Assembly (NCBI GenBank): GCA_020633435.1
Contig: JACKDP010000008.1
Span: forward strand, 381,618-445,617
Source of the DNA: Myxococcales bacterium
Lineage (GTDB): Bacteria; Myxococcota_A; Bradymonadia; UBA7976; UBA1532
Length of the DNA: 64,000 nucleotides
Reading direction: 5' to 3'
How positions within the stretch are numbered: position 1 is the first letter of the stretch; the number at the start of each line of letters is the position of its first letter. Below the pieces are notes generated by a model. The model worked only from the letters and a program-made list of their open reading frames with translations. It was not told the origin of the DNA and did no database searches. Position numbers and translations under genes: made by a program. Of this stretch, positions 48,501 through 56,027 are shown in pieces.

Positions 48501-50952
48501 CGGCGCCAGCCGCGGCGCCAGCAGCCGGCCCCGCGCAGGGCCAGCCGCGCCCCAGCGGCAACGCGGTGGGGACGGCGTCGCCAGGCGCCAGGTCCAGCGC
48601 GCCCCAGTCGCCCCGCTCCGATCCCGCGGCGGCGGCGTACGCGGCCGCCGCGGCGTGGGCGGGGCGGGGCTCGTCACCGGGGTCGATCGCCCACGCGCCC
48701 CGGGTGATGACGCAGACGGGTCCGGGCGCGGCGAGGGCCGCGTGCACCTGCTCGACGGCCGCGCTGGGCGTCGCGTCCGGGGCCACCTCGACGACGCGAC
48801 CGGCCCCCATCTCCCGGGCCTCCGCGGCGGCCCACTCGACGCGGTGGAACCACCCGGCCTCCGGGGCCAGCCGCACCGGCAGCAGCCGCAACCCGCTGAT
48901 CTGCCAGCAGAACTCGCCGGCCTCGGTGAGCACGTCCACGTCGGCGCGGGCCACGTCGCCCTCGACGCCGACGCCCCGCACCACGGCCCAGCGCGGCGCG
49001 CCCCCCCAGGCATCCAGCCGCTCGACGCTGGCCGGCACCCGCAGCGCCGTCGCCCCCTGGGCCGCCAGGACGTCGCCGATGGGCTGCATCGCCGCGTCGA
49101 GGACGGGCCCCTCCCCGGCCGGCGAAGGCGAGAGGCGGGCCAGGGCGCCACCAGGCCCCCGCCACAGGGCCTCCACGCGCTGGTAGAGAGGCCCGTGCAC
49201 CATGCCGGCGGCCCGCAGCCGGGCCAGCAGCGCCTGCCCATCGGCCGGCTCGGGGTGGGCGGCGCGCAGCGCCTCGAGATCCGCTCGGGGCGGGGCCTCG
49301 CCGGCCCGCGCCCCCCGGGCCTCGGCCAGCACGCCGGCGTCGTCGACGACCTGGACGCGCAGCGGCTCGGCCCGCACCTCGACGCGCAGCGCCCCCGCCG
49401 TGGCCGGCCGCCGCAGCCGCACGTCGGCGAGGGCTCCCGGCGCCCCGGTGGCGTCGGCCAGGGCCGCCCGCATCGCGTCCCAGAGCACCGCCCCGGGCAG
49501 CAGCGCCTGCCCGGCGACCGCATGCTGGGCGAGCAAGGCGTCCGTCGGGGCGACGTCGGCGGCGTACGCGAAGAGCCCGAGACGCTGCGCGAGGCGCCGG
49601 CGCAGCAGCGGGTGGGCCGGCAGGTGGTCGCCGGTGGTCGCGGGCACCGCCAGGCGCAGCGCCGGGCCAGGGCGCGCCGCGATGGCCGCCGGCCGGACCG
49701 CGTCCGCGACGGCCTCCAGGATGACGTGGGCGTTGGTGCCGCCGAACCCGAAGGCGTTGATGGCCGCCCGGCGGTGCCCGCTCCAGGGCGCTGGGGCGAC
49801 GGGCACCCGCAGCCCGGCCCCCGCCAGCCCCGCCGCCTCGGGCCCGTGGAGCGTCGGCGGGACGACGCCGCGCTCCAACATGCCGAGGACCTTCAACAAA
49901 GCGGGCACGCCCGCCGCGCCGAGCAGGTGCCCGACGTTGCCCTTCACGGCCCCCACCCACGCGTCGGATCCGCCGCCGAAGACCCGGATGAGCGACGCCG
50001 CCTCGACGGGATCGCCGACGGGCGTGCCCGTGCCATGGGCCTCGATGTACCCGACGGTGTGCGGGTCGAGGCCGGCCGCCTGCCAGGCCGCCGCCATGAC
50101 CTCCGCCTGCCCGCCGGGGCGGGGGGCCATCGGGTTGAGGCTCTGGCCATCGTTGTTCACGGCGCTGCCGACCAGCCGCGCCGCCACCGACCAGCCCGCC
50201 GCGCGGGCCGCGGCCTCGGGGGCCAGCACGAACACGCCCACGCCCTCGCCGAGCACGATGCCATCCGCGTCGGCGGCGAACGGCCGGCACCGCCCGGTGG
50301 ACGACAGCGCGCCGGCCCGCCCCATCATGAGGTGCAGGGTCGGCGTCATGAGCAGGTGGGCCCCGCCCACGAGCGCCAGCTCGCACTCCCCGGCCTCCAG
50401 GGACCGCCGCGCCAGGTGCAGGGCGACCAGCGTCGACGAGCAGGCCGTGTCCACCGCCAGGGCCGGCCCGCGCAGGTCGAGGGCGTGGCTCAGCCGCGCG
50501 GCCAGCATGTTGTCCAGGTTGCCGATGATGGCGCTGCCGGGGATGGGCAGGCCCGCCGCGAACCGGGCCGCCACGCGCTCGCCATGGGTCGCGTAGGTCG
50601 CCCCGACGAAGACGCCCACCCGGCGACCCGCCACGTCGCCGACGCCCGCGGCCGCCAGCGCCTCCCGGGCGCAGGCCAGCAGCAGGCGCTGCTGCGGATC
50701 CATGGCCTCCGCGTCCGCGGGCCGCAGCCCGAAGGCCGCCGCGTCGAACCCCCAGGGGTCGGCCAGGAAGGCCCCCCAGCGCGACCGCGTGGTGCCGGGC
50801 CGGCCGTCGGCGCTCACCCAGGCCGCGTGGTCCCAGCGATCCGCCGGCACCTCGCCCACGGCGTCGTGGCCGGCAAGCAGCGCGTCGAAGAACGCCGCCG
50901 GTGTGTCGGATCCCGGCAGGCGACAGGCGGCGGACAGCACGGCGATGGTCAT
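42505..50952 (-). CDS. Hybrid PKS/NRPS: KS-DH-KR-ACP-C-A-PCP-C-reductase, no AT
   Basis: The 2815-residue megasynthase starts at the ATG at 50952. Domains in order: ketosynthase (1-430; Cys171 in DTACSS, then EAHGTGTP and KGNVGHL), dehydratase (about 450-760; His477 in HAVAGQALLPG, Asp619), ketoreductase (about 830-1010; Ser957, Tyr973), ACP (Ser1096 in GLDSL), condensation domain (HHGVVDG, His1281/1282), adenylation domain (FTSGSSGRPKG about 1671, YGPTEA, YRTGD), PCP (Ser2045 in GGDSM), second condensation domain (HHLIGD, 2206-2211), and a Rossmann-type C-terminus (about 2450-2790; VLGVGSVG, PGTVVVDDSFPHCF) resembling cyanobacterial acyl-ACP reductase. There is no AT between KS and DH, so a separate AT is needed. 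It probably extends an acyl chain, adds one amino acid and releases it reductively. Product unknown. Confidence 0.93.
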   Translation of the reverse strand: MTIAVLSAACRLPGSDTPAAFFDALLAGHDAVGEVPADRWDHAAWVSADGRPGTTRSRWGAFLADPWGFDAAAFGLRPADAEAMDPQQRLLLACAREALAAAGVGDVAGRRVGVFVGATYATHGERVAARFAAGLPIPGSAIIGNLDNMLAARLSHALDLRGPALAVDTACSSTLVALHLARRSLEAGECELALVGGAHLLMTPTLHLMMGRAGALSSTGRCRPFAADADGIVLGEGVGVFVLAPEAAARAAGWSVAARLVGSAVNNDGQSLNPMAPRPGGQAEVMAAAWQAAGLDPHTVGYIEAHGTGTPVGDPVEAASLIRVFGGGSDAWVGAVKGNVGHLLGAAGVPALLKVLGMLERGVVPPTLHGPEAAGLAGAGLRVPVAPAPWSGHRRAAINAFGFGGTNAHVILEAVADAVRPAAIAARPGPALRLAVPATTGDHLPAHPLLRRRLAQRLGLFAYAADVAPTDALLAQHAVAGQALLPGAVLWDAMRAALADATGAPGALADVRLRRPATAGALRVEVRAEPLRVQVVDDAGVLAEARGARAGEAPPRADLEALRAAHPEPADGQALLARLRAAGMVHGPLYQRVEALWRGPGGALARLSPSPAGEGPVLDAAMQPIGDVLAAQGATALRVPASVERLDAWGGAPRWAVVRGVGVEGDVARADVDVLTEAGEFCWQISGLRLLPVRLAPEAGWFHRVEWAAAEAREMGAGRVVEVAPDATPSAAVEQVHAALAAPGPVCVITRGAWAIDPGDEPRPAHAAAAAYAAAAGSERGDWGALDLAPGDAVPTALPLGRGWPCAGPAAGAAAGADPRPDVAALAAGTWLLIGGAAGITFEIARALAGPARRLVIAGRAPLDAARSARLAALRALGSVVEYHAGDAREAAALVALAGPGLVGVVHGAGEVHPGRYLARTPAERAATLGGKLDGARALAAALDAAGVAPRVLLLSSLSGALPEVLGGGLADYAAANAGLDALAAGRPGWVSLGYGPWAEVGMGPAAAASSAALGFGALPTGPAVQAALRAVSGAGHMVVAPIVAPPVADAPAVQAAESTTENVEDVLVELVARALDLAPEDVAVDASLAGLGLDSLAAVDVARALEGRGFGRVSASLFFEQRTIAGLARALRPAAAPPAPADPEPPTAPANPEGPTAAAQVGAPTALEQAFLTQQALFPAVVPFAYVRQTVRGPLDPARLAAALGRLVAHHRALRTHFVAGRRVVEAAATLPVLRYRVADDAALRRLEDALANGPFGAAPLARVALVRQGDRTHLALATHHGVVDGWGAFLLVQRLWDLYADLDAPLPADGAGEPGPTLPGRARPWPALPGRRPGPPDGPRRAWRTGLDAAATARLHARAAALDVTPFALLAAAWAQALGQWADLDALTLSIAVGGRDAGTADVVGCLADTVALDVAGTADLTRCALGIAAAWPDVARGPAGRPAGPAPDGGPAVASPFGLSVATFRGQPPADVELLDVVARTATAATRLGLTVWLAGGRLGAALNAPAQAFEPAAIAALVGHLDAALAAASTLEVVEKTQENDALLGPFWRACAAWPAAVAVDDGRQRRTYAALADQVRGWAAGLQARGVGPGDVVAVDVDADPVVPLLAVLTLGAVWLPLDPDQPAPRTDAQLSVAAPALRVRASERLAGPAVVLGPLDPERGACVFFTSGSSGRPKGVPVTAAALAGYLAWADGMLGLAPGERLLQTSAPTFDASLRQLLGPLRVGASVHTTTGAERRDPAGLRGRLARVTHLNTSPALLARLVEAPGPAPAALRHVTVGGEALSAALVRQARAAWGAELVIWNLYGPTEATINATAWRVEDDDPVPIGAPLPGMEAWLLDAEGEPAAEGELCVAGPAVFAGYLGDVAAPWVETPSGSMAYRTGDRARRREDGALLFLGRLDDQVQVRGVRVEPGEIEAVLQACPGVTLAAVRREGEGADAWLAAWVEGSVEAEAARAFAAAHLPAVMVPRWVQVVPRLPLGPTGKVDRGALQVAAAPDRVPRGRPPETPTERRVAEAWAAALGVEALGADDDFFALGGDSMAAVAVSARLGAPRAALIYAHPTLGAYAAALAAARPTAPAGADESALSPAQIGFLLAEQADPARPAVWRARLVLDGPLDADALAAAWAFVYDRHPLLRATFTLGGARIGPPGAPALPHQRVARLADEPVPAPALVPATGPLIAARLVTDAAGAQALDVAAHHLIGDAHSLGVLVEELLAAHDAFAAGQAPPAWPPPAPFAAIAEAQRQRAATADERAFWGAVFAAPYAAPDLPPGPLQSVDRAAGAADAGAVLDALHGALADAVGQDDLVVGVAHAGRDLPIPGVERVVGPVAQIIPVRVSSRGGGAAALQRALAHALPPGALRACLPTDALPGGQIVLSALPAATATAARVRVADADTQMALPAGTALQVVARTTPAGLRLRFTAATTALALEALADAVAGRLAEPPLDAALIASLPADLPPAWRASLGGAPRWLGTADTPLGQLGLCCLPTTSAEPVDAWAVAAAVDAGRPRARAGVALAGTLPARTAYGHDVAAHLADAAALTTGHAATAVAVAWTVLACCERLGRPWGAQVVAVLGVGSVGRAVAALLGRHAGPPRRWVLCDVPARAASSRAFAAELAGIIDVVDAEPAPPGAVYGADVIIGASSGAATLAVDALRPGTVVVDDSFPHCFDVAAAWARMAEAEDVLLVGGGLLDLPGTRRAGAGLGLEALRLLPAQGLPGCAVGALLHAGPLAGTPDLGLVTAARADAAWAALSLAGARVPALHLGARDIPPALIAALAGRLSPPPTSAGPPGGRASPGTSPHPRR

Positions 50953-51037
50953 GGCCCAGCGTCGCCCGGCGCCGCGGGCCGCGCAAGCGAGTCCCACCGA
51001 CCCCCGGCTCGGGGTATCCTCCGCGCCGGAGGTGCCG

Positions 51038-51994
51038 ATGAGTCGTCTGTTGCTGGTCGCGCTGGCCCTGCTCGCGGGGTGTGATGACGGGGGCGGCGCG
51101 AGCGCGCCCACCGACGCGGCCCCGGTGGCCGACGCCGCCGCGGTCGAGGACGCCGCCGCCCCGGACGCGGGCGTCGCCGGCGCCGAGCTCCTGCCCCGGC
51201 TGGCCGGCCTGTGGTCGGGTCCCGCCTCCGAGACGCCCCTCGGCGCCTTCCCCGTCCTCAACATGGACGTCCGCCCGGCCGACGACCGCCAGCTCTTCTC
51301 GCGGTTCGACCTGGACGCCGAGAACAACCTGCGGTTCGCCTTCGACGTCGAGGACGTGGGCGGCCGGCCCACCCTCGTCTATCGCAACGGTGGGTATTTC
51401 CTGGGGATTCTGCGCGACACCCGCACCGTGCTCGTGGCGGCTTCGGCCGACGCCTGGCGCTTCTGCCACCCCGAGCGCGGCTGCGAGTACCTGGACGCGA
51501 CGTTCACCTTCGACGGCGCCGACCGCCTCACGCTGGTGGTCCTCGTCCGCGGCATGATGCACCTGCGGTGGCCGGCCCGGCGCCTGGAGACGCGGGATGT
51601 CGGCGGCTTCGACCCCACGGTGGGCCCGGCGGACGACCCGTTCCCGCCCATGCCCGCCCTGCAGGTCCACGCCACCTGGCGCGGCGCCCTCGACGCCCCG
51701 CACCGCGTCTGGCTGCTGCTGTCCACGACGCCCTGCGGCTTCACGGGCGCGTGCAACCCCGCGCGGGTGCTCAGCTTCGAGGCCCCCGCGGGGGCCACGG
51801 AGGCGACGCTGCTGCTCGACCAGGTCCACGCCGGTCGCTACCACCTCAACGTCATCCTCGACCGCAACGACGACTTCACCGAGCGCCTCTTCCCCAACAG
51901 CGGGGACTCGCTCTCGGGCCTCGACGTGGCCGTCGACGTCGCCCCCGAGGGCACCACCGCGGTCGACCGCCGCCTCGACAACACCGTCCCGTGA
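51038..51994 (+). CDS. Predicted lipoprotein with acidic Ala-rich linker
   Basis: The 318-residue protein has a GGAGG ribosome site and a lipoprotein signal (MSRLLLVALALLAGC, Cys15), then a linker of PVADAAAVEDAAAPDAG type. The mature domain of about 270 residues opens with LLPRLAGLWSGPASETPLGA, a calycin-like lipocalin pattern, with YRNGGYFLG and FCHPERGCEYLDATF in the middle (one Cys pair), and a second domain from about residue 195 (ALQVHATWRGALDAPHRVWLLL) with a CGFTGAC pair. Function not recognised. It is divergent from the PKS/NRPS gene (85 bases apart) and precedes a second lipoprotein gene by 11 bases. Confidence 0.75.
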   Translation: MSRLLLVALALLAGCDDGGGASAPTDAAPVADAAAVEDAAAPDAGVAGAELLPRLAGLWSGPASETPLGAFPVLNMDVRPADDRQLFSRFDLDAENNLRFAFDVEDVGGRPTLVYRNGGYFLGILRDTRTVLVAASADAWRFCHPERGCEYLDATFTFDGADRLTLVVLVRGMMHLRWPARRLETRDVGGFDPTVGPADDPFPPMPALQVHATWRGALDAPHRVWLLLSTTPCGFTGACNPARVLSFEAPAGATEATLLLDQVHAGRYHLNVILDRNDDFTERLFPNSGDSLSGLDVAVDVAPEGTTAVDRRLDNTVP

Positions 51995-52005
51995 CCGGAG
52001 CCCCC

Positions 52006-52809
52006 ATGCGCCGCGCCCTGATCGTCGCCGCCCTCGCGCTGGCGGCCTGTGACGACGCCGCCGACGACGCCCCCGTCGACGCCGCCACCCCCGACGCCGC
52101 CGTCGCCGACGCCACCGCCGCGCTCAGCGTCAGCGGCCACGCGTTCTCGTTCAGCGCCACCGGCGGCCCCATCGGCGGAGCCACCGTGCGCGTCCTGGAG
52201 GCCCCGGACCTCAGCGCCACCACCGCCGACGACGGCAGCTTCCGCTTCGACGGCCTGCCCGACGGCAGCCAGGTGACGCTCTACCTCGATGGCGACGACC
52301 GCCCGCCCATCCAGACCGGCACCCACACCCTGGCCGGCGAGGACATGGAGCGCGTCACCTTCCAGGCCCCCGACTTCTCGCTCTACAACGCCCTCGCCGC
52401 CATCGTGCAGCTCGACCCGGACCCCGGCCGCTGCCAGATCGCGTCGACGGTCACCCGGCGCGGCAACTCGCTCTACGACGAGATCCCGGGCACCCACGGC
52501 GAGCCCGAGGCCACCGTCACCATCGAGCCGCGGCCCGACGATGTGGACGGCCCCATCTACTTCGATCTGGTGCGCTACAACGCCATCTTCCCGTCGCGCA
52601 TGCTCACCGAGACCACGGCCGACGGCGGCGTCCTCTTCCTGAACGTGCCGCCCGGCGACTACACCCTGCGCGCCCACAAGGCCGACACGGTGTTCCGCGA
52701 CGTCCACATCACCTGCCGGGCCGGGTTCATCGTCAACGCCTCGCCGCCCTGGGGCCTGCAGGCCGTCGAGGGCGGCGTCGGCCCCCGCACCGAGCCGGAC
52801 TGGCAGTGA
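52006..52809 (+). CDS. Predicted lipoprotein with carboxypeptidase-regulatory-like domain
   Basis: The 267-residue protein has a lipoprotein signal (MRRALIVAALALAAC, Cys15) and a DAA/PDA linker. Residues 45-110 (SATGGPIGGATVRVLEAPD, then TTADDGSFRFDGLPDGSQV) match a carboxypeptidase-regulatory-like/SdrD B-type beta fold. The following part includes a Cys pair (GRCQIAST and HITCRAGF) and a second beta domain (GGVLFLNVPPGDYTLRAHKADT). It is a structural surface lipoprotein as far as can be seen. It follows the previous lipoprotein gene by 11 bases and its stop overlaps the adenosine deaminase start (TGATG), so all three may be one operon. Confidence 0.75.
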   Translation: MRRALIVAALALAACDDAADDAPVDAATPDAAVADATAALSVSGHAFSFSATGGPIGGATVRVLEAPDLSATTADDGSFRFDGLPDGSQVTLYLDGDDRPPIQTGTHTLAGEDMERVTFQAPDFSLYNALAAIVQLDPDPGRCQIASTVTRRGNSLYDEIPGTHGEPEATVTIEPRPDDVDGPIYFDLVRYNAIFPSRMLTETTADGGVLFLNVPPGDYTLRAHKADTVFRDVHITCRAGFIVNASPPWGLQAVEGGVGPRTEPDWQ

Positions 52810-53708
52810 TGGGCGCCGGCCTCGCCGATCTGCACCGCCACCTCGACGGCTCCCTGCGGCCGGCGACGGTGGCCGCGCTCGCCGCGGAGCGGGGCCTCGC
52901 GGTGCCCTCCGACCTGCCCTTCACCCCGGGCATGGGCATCTTCGCCGCGCTGGACCGCTTCCGCTTCACCCTCAGCCTGCTCGACACCCTGCCCGCCATC
53001 GCCCGGGTGGCCGCCGAGATCTGCGAGGATGCGGCCGCGGAAGGCGTGACGACGCTGGAGATCCGCTTCGCGCCCCAGCTCCACGGGCCGCCCATCCCCG
53101 ACGTCGTGGACGCCGCCCTCGACGGCATCGGCGGCCGCGCCGGCCTGCTGCTCTGCGGCCTCTACGGCGAGCCCGTCGCCCTCGTCGAGCACCTGGTGGA
53201 CGTCGCCGCCACCCGCCCAGGCGTCGTCGGCCTGGACCTCGCCGGCGGCCCCGCCCCGGCCCACGCCATCCGCCTCGCCGACTACGCCGCGCCCTTCCAG
53301 CGCGCCCGCGCCCTCGGCCTCGGCCGCACCGTCCACGCCGGCGAGGGCCGCCCCGCCGACGAGATCCGCACCGCCATCGAGGTCCTGGCCGCCGACCGCA
53401 TCGGCCATGGCGTCAGCCTGCTCGACGACGCCGCCCTCGTCGACCTCGTCCTGGCCCGCGGCACCACCCTCGAGGCCTGCCCCACCTCGAACTGGCACAC
53501 CGGCGTCATCCCCGCCGTCGCCGCCCACCCGCTCCCCCGCTGGCTCGACCGCGGCGTCCGGGCGTGCGTGTGCACGGACAACACCTTGCTCTCGGCCGTC
53601 GACGCCCCGACAGAGCAGGCCCGCGCCGCCGCCATCCCCGGCATGAGCCCCGAAAAAATGAGGCAGATCAACCACTTCGGGCATGAAGCCGCCTTCCCGC
53701 GGCGTTAG
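52809..53708 (+). CDS. Adenosine deaminase family protein
   Basis: The 299-residue protein matches the adenosine/adenine deaminase family: LADLHRHLDGSL gives the HxH zinc ligands, HAGEG contains the catalytic Glu region, RIGHG and CPTSNWHTG carry further active-site residues, and VCTDNTLLS corresponds to the TDD/TDN metal Asp. It should deaminate adenosine, adenine or a related purine in the cytoplasm; the substrate is not certain because the family includes adenine deaminases and purine-related enzymes. I chose the ATG at 52809 over an in-frame GTG at 52806; both overlap the upstream stop. Its location after two lipoproteins gives no pathway hint. Confidence 0.9.
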   Translation: MGAGLADLHRHLDGSLRPATVAALAAERGLAVPSDLPFTPGMGIFAALDRFRFTLSLLDTLPAIARVAAEICEDAAAEGVTTLEIRFAPQLHGPPIPDVVDAALDGIGGRAGLLLCGLYGEPVALVEHLVDVAATRPGVVGLDLAGGPAPAHAIRLADYAAPFQRARALGLGRTVHAGEGRPADEIRTAIEVLAADRIGHGVSLLDDAALVDLVLARGTTLEACPTSNWHTGVIPAVAAHPLPRWLDRGVRACVCTDNTLLSAVDAPTEQARAAAIPGMSPEKMRQINHFGHEAAFPRR

Positions 53709-53775
53709 CCCCCCGCCGGGTTGAATCCCCTGCCCGGCTGCCGCAGGATGGCCCCGGCAGCGCGGGAGGACCCCC

Positions 53776-55072
53776 ATGGACGTGATGTTGCCGCCGAGCC
53801 TCGCCGCGGACCGCGCGACGCTGCTGGCCTACTTCGAGGAGTCGTACCGGCTCTGCGACTGGCTCTTCTCGTCCGTGGCCGAGGGCGCGCTGTACCAGCA
53901 GCCCGATCCGCTGCGGCACCCGCTCATCTTCTATGTGGGCCACCCGGCGGCCTTCTACGTCAACAAGCTGCGGCTCGCCGGCCTGCTGGATGCGCCCGTC
54001 GACGCCGAGCTGGAGGTGCTCTTCGCCAAGGGCGTCGACCCCCACGCGCCGGACGAGCTGGACCGCCGCGCGACCTGGCCGGCCCTCGACGTGGTGCGGG
54101 CCTACCGGGTGTTCGACGTGGTGCGGGCCGTCATCGAGGCCACGCCGCTGCCGCCCGTGGTGACGTGGGACCACCCGCTCTGGGCCCTGCACATGGCCTG
54201 CGAGCACGACCGCATCCACTTCGAGACGAGCTCCGTCCTCATCCGGCAGCTCCCGGTGTCCCAGGTGCGCGCGCCCAGGCTGGGCGGACGGCCCGGTCGG
54301 GGGCGAGCCGCCGGCGCTGGCCTGGCGCAGCGTCCCTCGGCGCGCCGTGCAGCTCGGCCGCCCCCCCGTCTCGGACGCCTACGGCTGGGGCAACGAGTAC
54401 GGCACGCTCGAGGTCAACGTGCCGCCGTTCCTGGCGACGACGACGCTCGTGTCCAACGCCGACTACGCCCGGTTCGTGGCCGACGGGGGCTACCGCCGCC
54501 CCGAGCTGTGGACGAAGGCCGGCTGGGCCAGCCTGGGTGGCGCGACGCACCCCCGCTTCTGGGTGCCCGAGGCCGGCGGCGGGTTCAGCTACCGCGCCCA
54601 GTTCGACGTGCGCCCCCTGCCCCGGGCCTGGCCCGCCGAGGTCAACGGCCACGAGGCCGCCGCCTACGCCCGCTGGGCCGGGGCCCGCCTGCCCACCGAG
54701 CAGGAGTGGGCCGCCCTCGCCGCCGACGCCCCCACCCACGACGCCGACGTCATCGGCGTGGCCGGCTACAACCTGAACCTGCGCCACGGCTCCTCGGTGC
54801 CGGTGGACCACGGCGTCGCGACGCCGCTGGGCTTCCATGACGTCCATGGCAATGTGTGGCAGTGGCTCGCGGACGACTTCGCGCCGCTGCCGGGCTTCCG
54901 CGCCCACCCGCTCTACCCGGACTTCTCGCTGCCGTACTTCGATGACCAGCACGCCACCCTGCGCGGCGGCTCCTGGGCCACCACCGGCACCGGCGCCTCG
55001 CGCTACTACCGCCTGTGGTTCCGCCGCCACTTCGCCCAGCACGCGGGCTTCCGCCTGGCTCGGGAGGCCTGA
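53776..55072 (+). pseudogene. ovoA: 5-histidylcysteine sulfoxide synthase (OvoA), frameshifted near 54270
   Basis: Two overlapping frames encode one protein. Frame 1 from the ATG at 53776 gives a DinB-like iron domain (WALHMACEHDRIHFETSSVL contains the His-x3-His-x-Glu iron site) and ends its homology at VSQVR. Frame 2 takes over with PGWADGPVGG and gives a formylglycine-generating-enzyme-like domain up to the TGA at 55070: GFHDVHGNVWQW, LPGFRAHPLY, LRGGSWATTG, HAGFRLA, all typical of OvoA. One extra base in the CG run at 54268-54276 explains the switch: removing one G restores VRRPGW. OvoA joins cysteine and histidine with oxygen to make the ovothiol precursor. The fused methyltransferase of many OvoA proteins is absent. 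It could be a real mutation or a sequencing error. Confidence 0.75.
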
Positions 55073-55075
55073 GCG

Positions 55076-56023
55076 ATGGAGCGCGACGCCCACCAGCAGG
55101 CCCTGCTCGACGCTGCACTGCGTCTCGGCGTCGAGGTGGAGCTGCTGCCCCTGGCGTGGGGCATCGACGCCGTGCGCTACGGCGGCGTCCTCGTCCTGAA
55201 GGGCCGCGTCATCCCCAGCCTGTCGCACCAGGCCAGCCTGCTCATCGACAACAAGCTGGCCACGAAGGCGCTGCTGGCCGAGGCCGGCCTGCCCACCCCG
55301 GCCGGCGCCCCGCTGACCGGGCTGCTCGACGTGGATCTACCTGTTCTGCAAGCGCTTCTGGCGCAGGGCCCCATCGTCGTGAAGCCCGTCGCCGGGACGC
55401 ATGGCCGGGGCGTCCTGCTCGATCCGCCCAGCGCCGAGGCCGCCGCCCGCCACGCCGCCCACCTGGCCGAGCCGGCCCTCGCCGAGGCCCTGGTGGCCGG
55501 CGCCGACCTGCGCCTGCACGCCCTCGGGGGGCGCGTCGTCGCCGCCTGCGTCCGCACCCCCCCGAGCGTCACCGGCGACGGCCACACCCCCATCGCGGCC
55601 CTCATCGAGGCCCTGGACGCCGAGGTCCGCCGGCCAAACCCCCAGAACCGCGCGGTGCTCGACGCCCACGTCATCGACGTCCTCGCCGAGCAGCGCCTGA
55701 CCCCCACCGACGTCCCCGCCGACGGCCAGCTCGTCCGCCTCGGCGCCCTGGCCAACATGGCCCGCGGCGCCCGGGCCACCGACGTCACCGACGCCCTGCA
55801 CCCCCGCTGGCACGCCTGGGTCGAGCGCGCCGGGGCCGTCTTCGGCCTGGATGTCTTCGCCGTGGACGCCATGACGCCCGATCCGAGCGCCGATCCGGCC
55901 GAGGTCGGGGGCAGCATCCTGGAGCTGAACGCACGGGCCGAGTGGCTGCACCACACCTTCAGCGCGGGCCGCTGCCACGACATCGGCGCGCTGCTGCTGC
56001 ACCACCTGGACGTCGTGCCCTGA
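55076..56023 (+). CDS. ATP-grasp ligase linked to the ovothiol-type gene
   Basis: The 315-residue protein starts 3 bases after the OvoA-like stop. GPIVVKPVAGTHGRGVLL has the ATP-binding Lys and Gly-rich loop of ATP-grasp enzymes, AEALVAGADLRLHALGGRVVAAC continues the fold, and SILELNARAEWLHH is the metal-binding ExN motif (Glu-Leu-Asn). The N-terminal 100 residues (SLSHQASLLIDNKLATKALLAEAGLPTPAG) resemble cyanophycin synthetase and GshF-type ATP-grasp proteins. It should form an amide or peptide bond from a carboxylate, an amine and ATP. Coupling to the sulfoxide synthase gene suggests the histidylcysteine or ovothiol product is conjugated to another molecule; that is inference. Confidence 0.83.
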   Translation: MERDAHQQALLDAALRLGVEVELLPLAWGIDAVRYGGVLVLKGRVIPSLSHQASLLIDNKLATKALLAEAGLPTPAGAPLTGLLDVDLPVLQALLAQGPIVVKPVAGTHGRGVLLDPPSAEAAARHAAHLAEPALAEALVAGADLRLHALGGRVVAACVRTPPSVTGDGHTPIAALIEALDAEVRRPNPQNRAVLDAHVIDVLAEQRLTPTDVPADGQLVRLGALANMARGARATDVTDALHPRWHAWVERAGAVFGLDVFAVDAMTPDPSADPAEVGGSILELNARAEWLHHTFSAGRCHDIGALLLHHLDVVP

Positions 56024-56027
56024 GCCG

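Noticed and set aside
42385..51084. Very long open frame (about 2900 codons) on the plus strand opposite the PKS/NRPS gene
   Set aside because: It is the antisense shadow of a gene with full megasynthase motifs on the minus strand. Its product is low-complexity Arg/Gly/Pro-rich and lacks any domain; such shadows are expected at this GC content.
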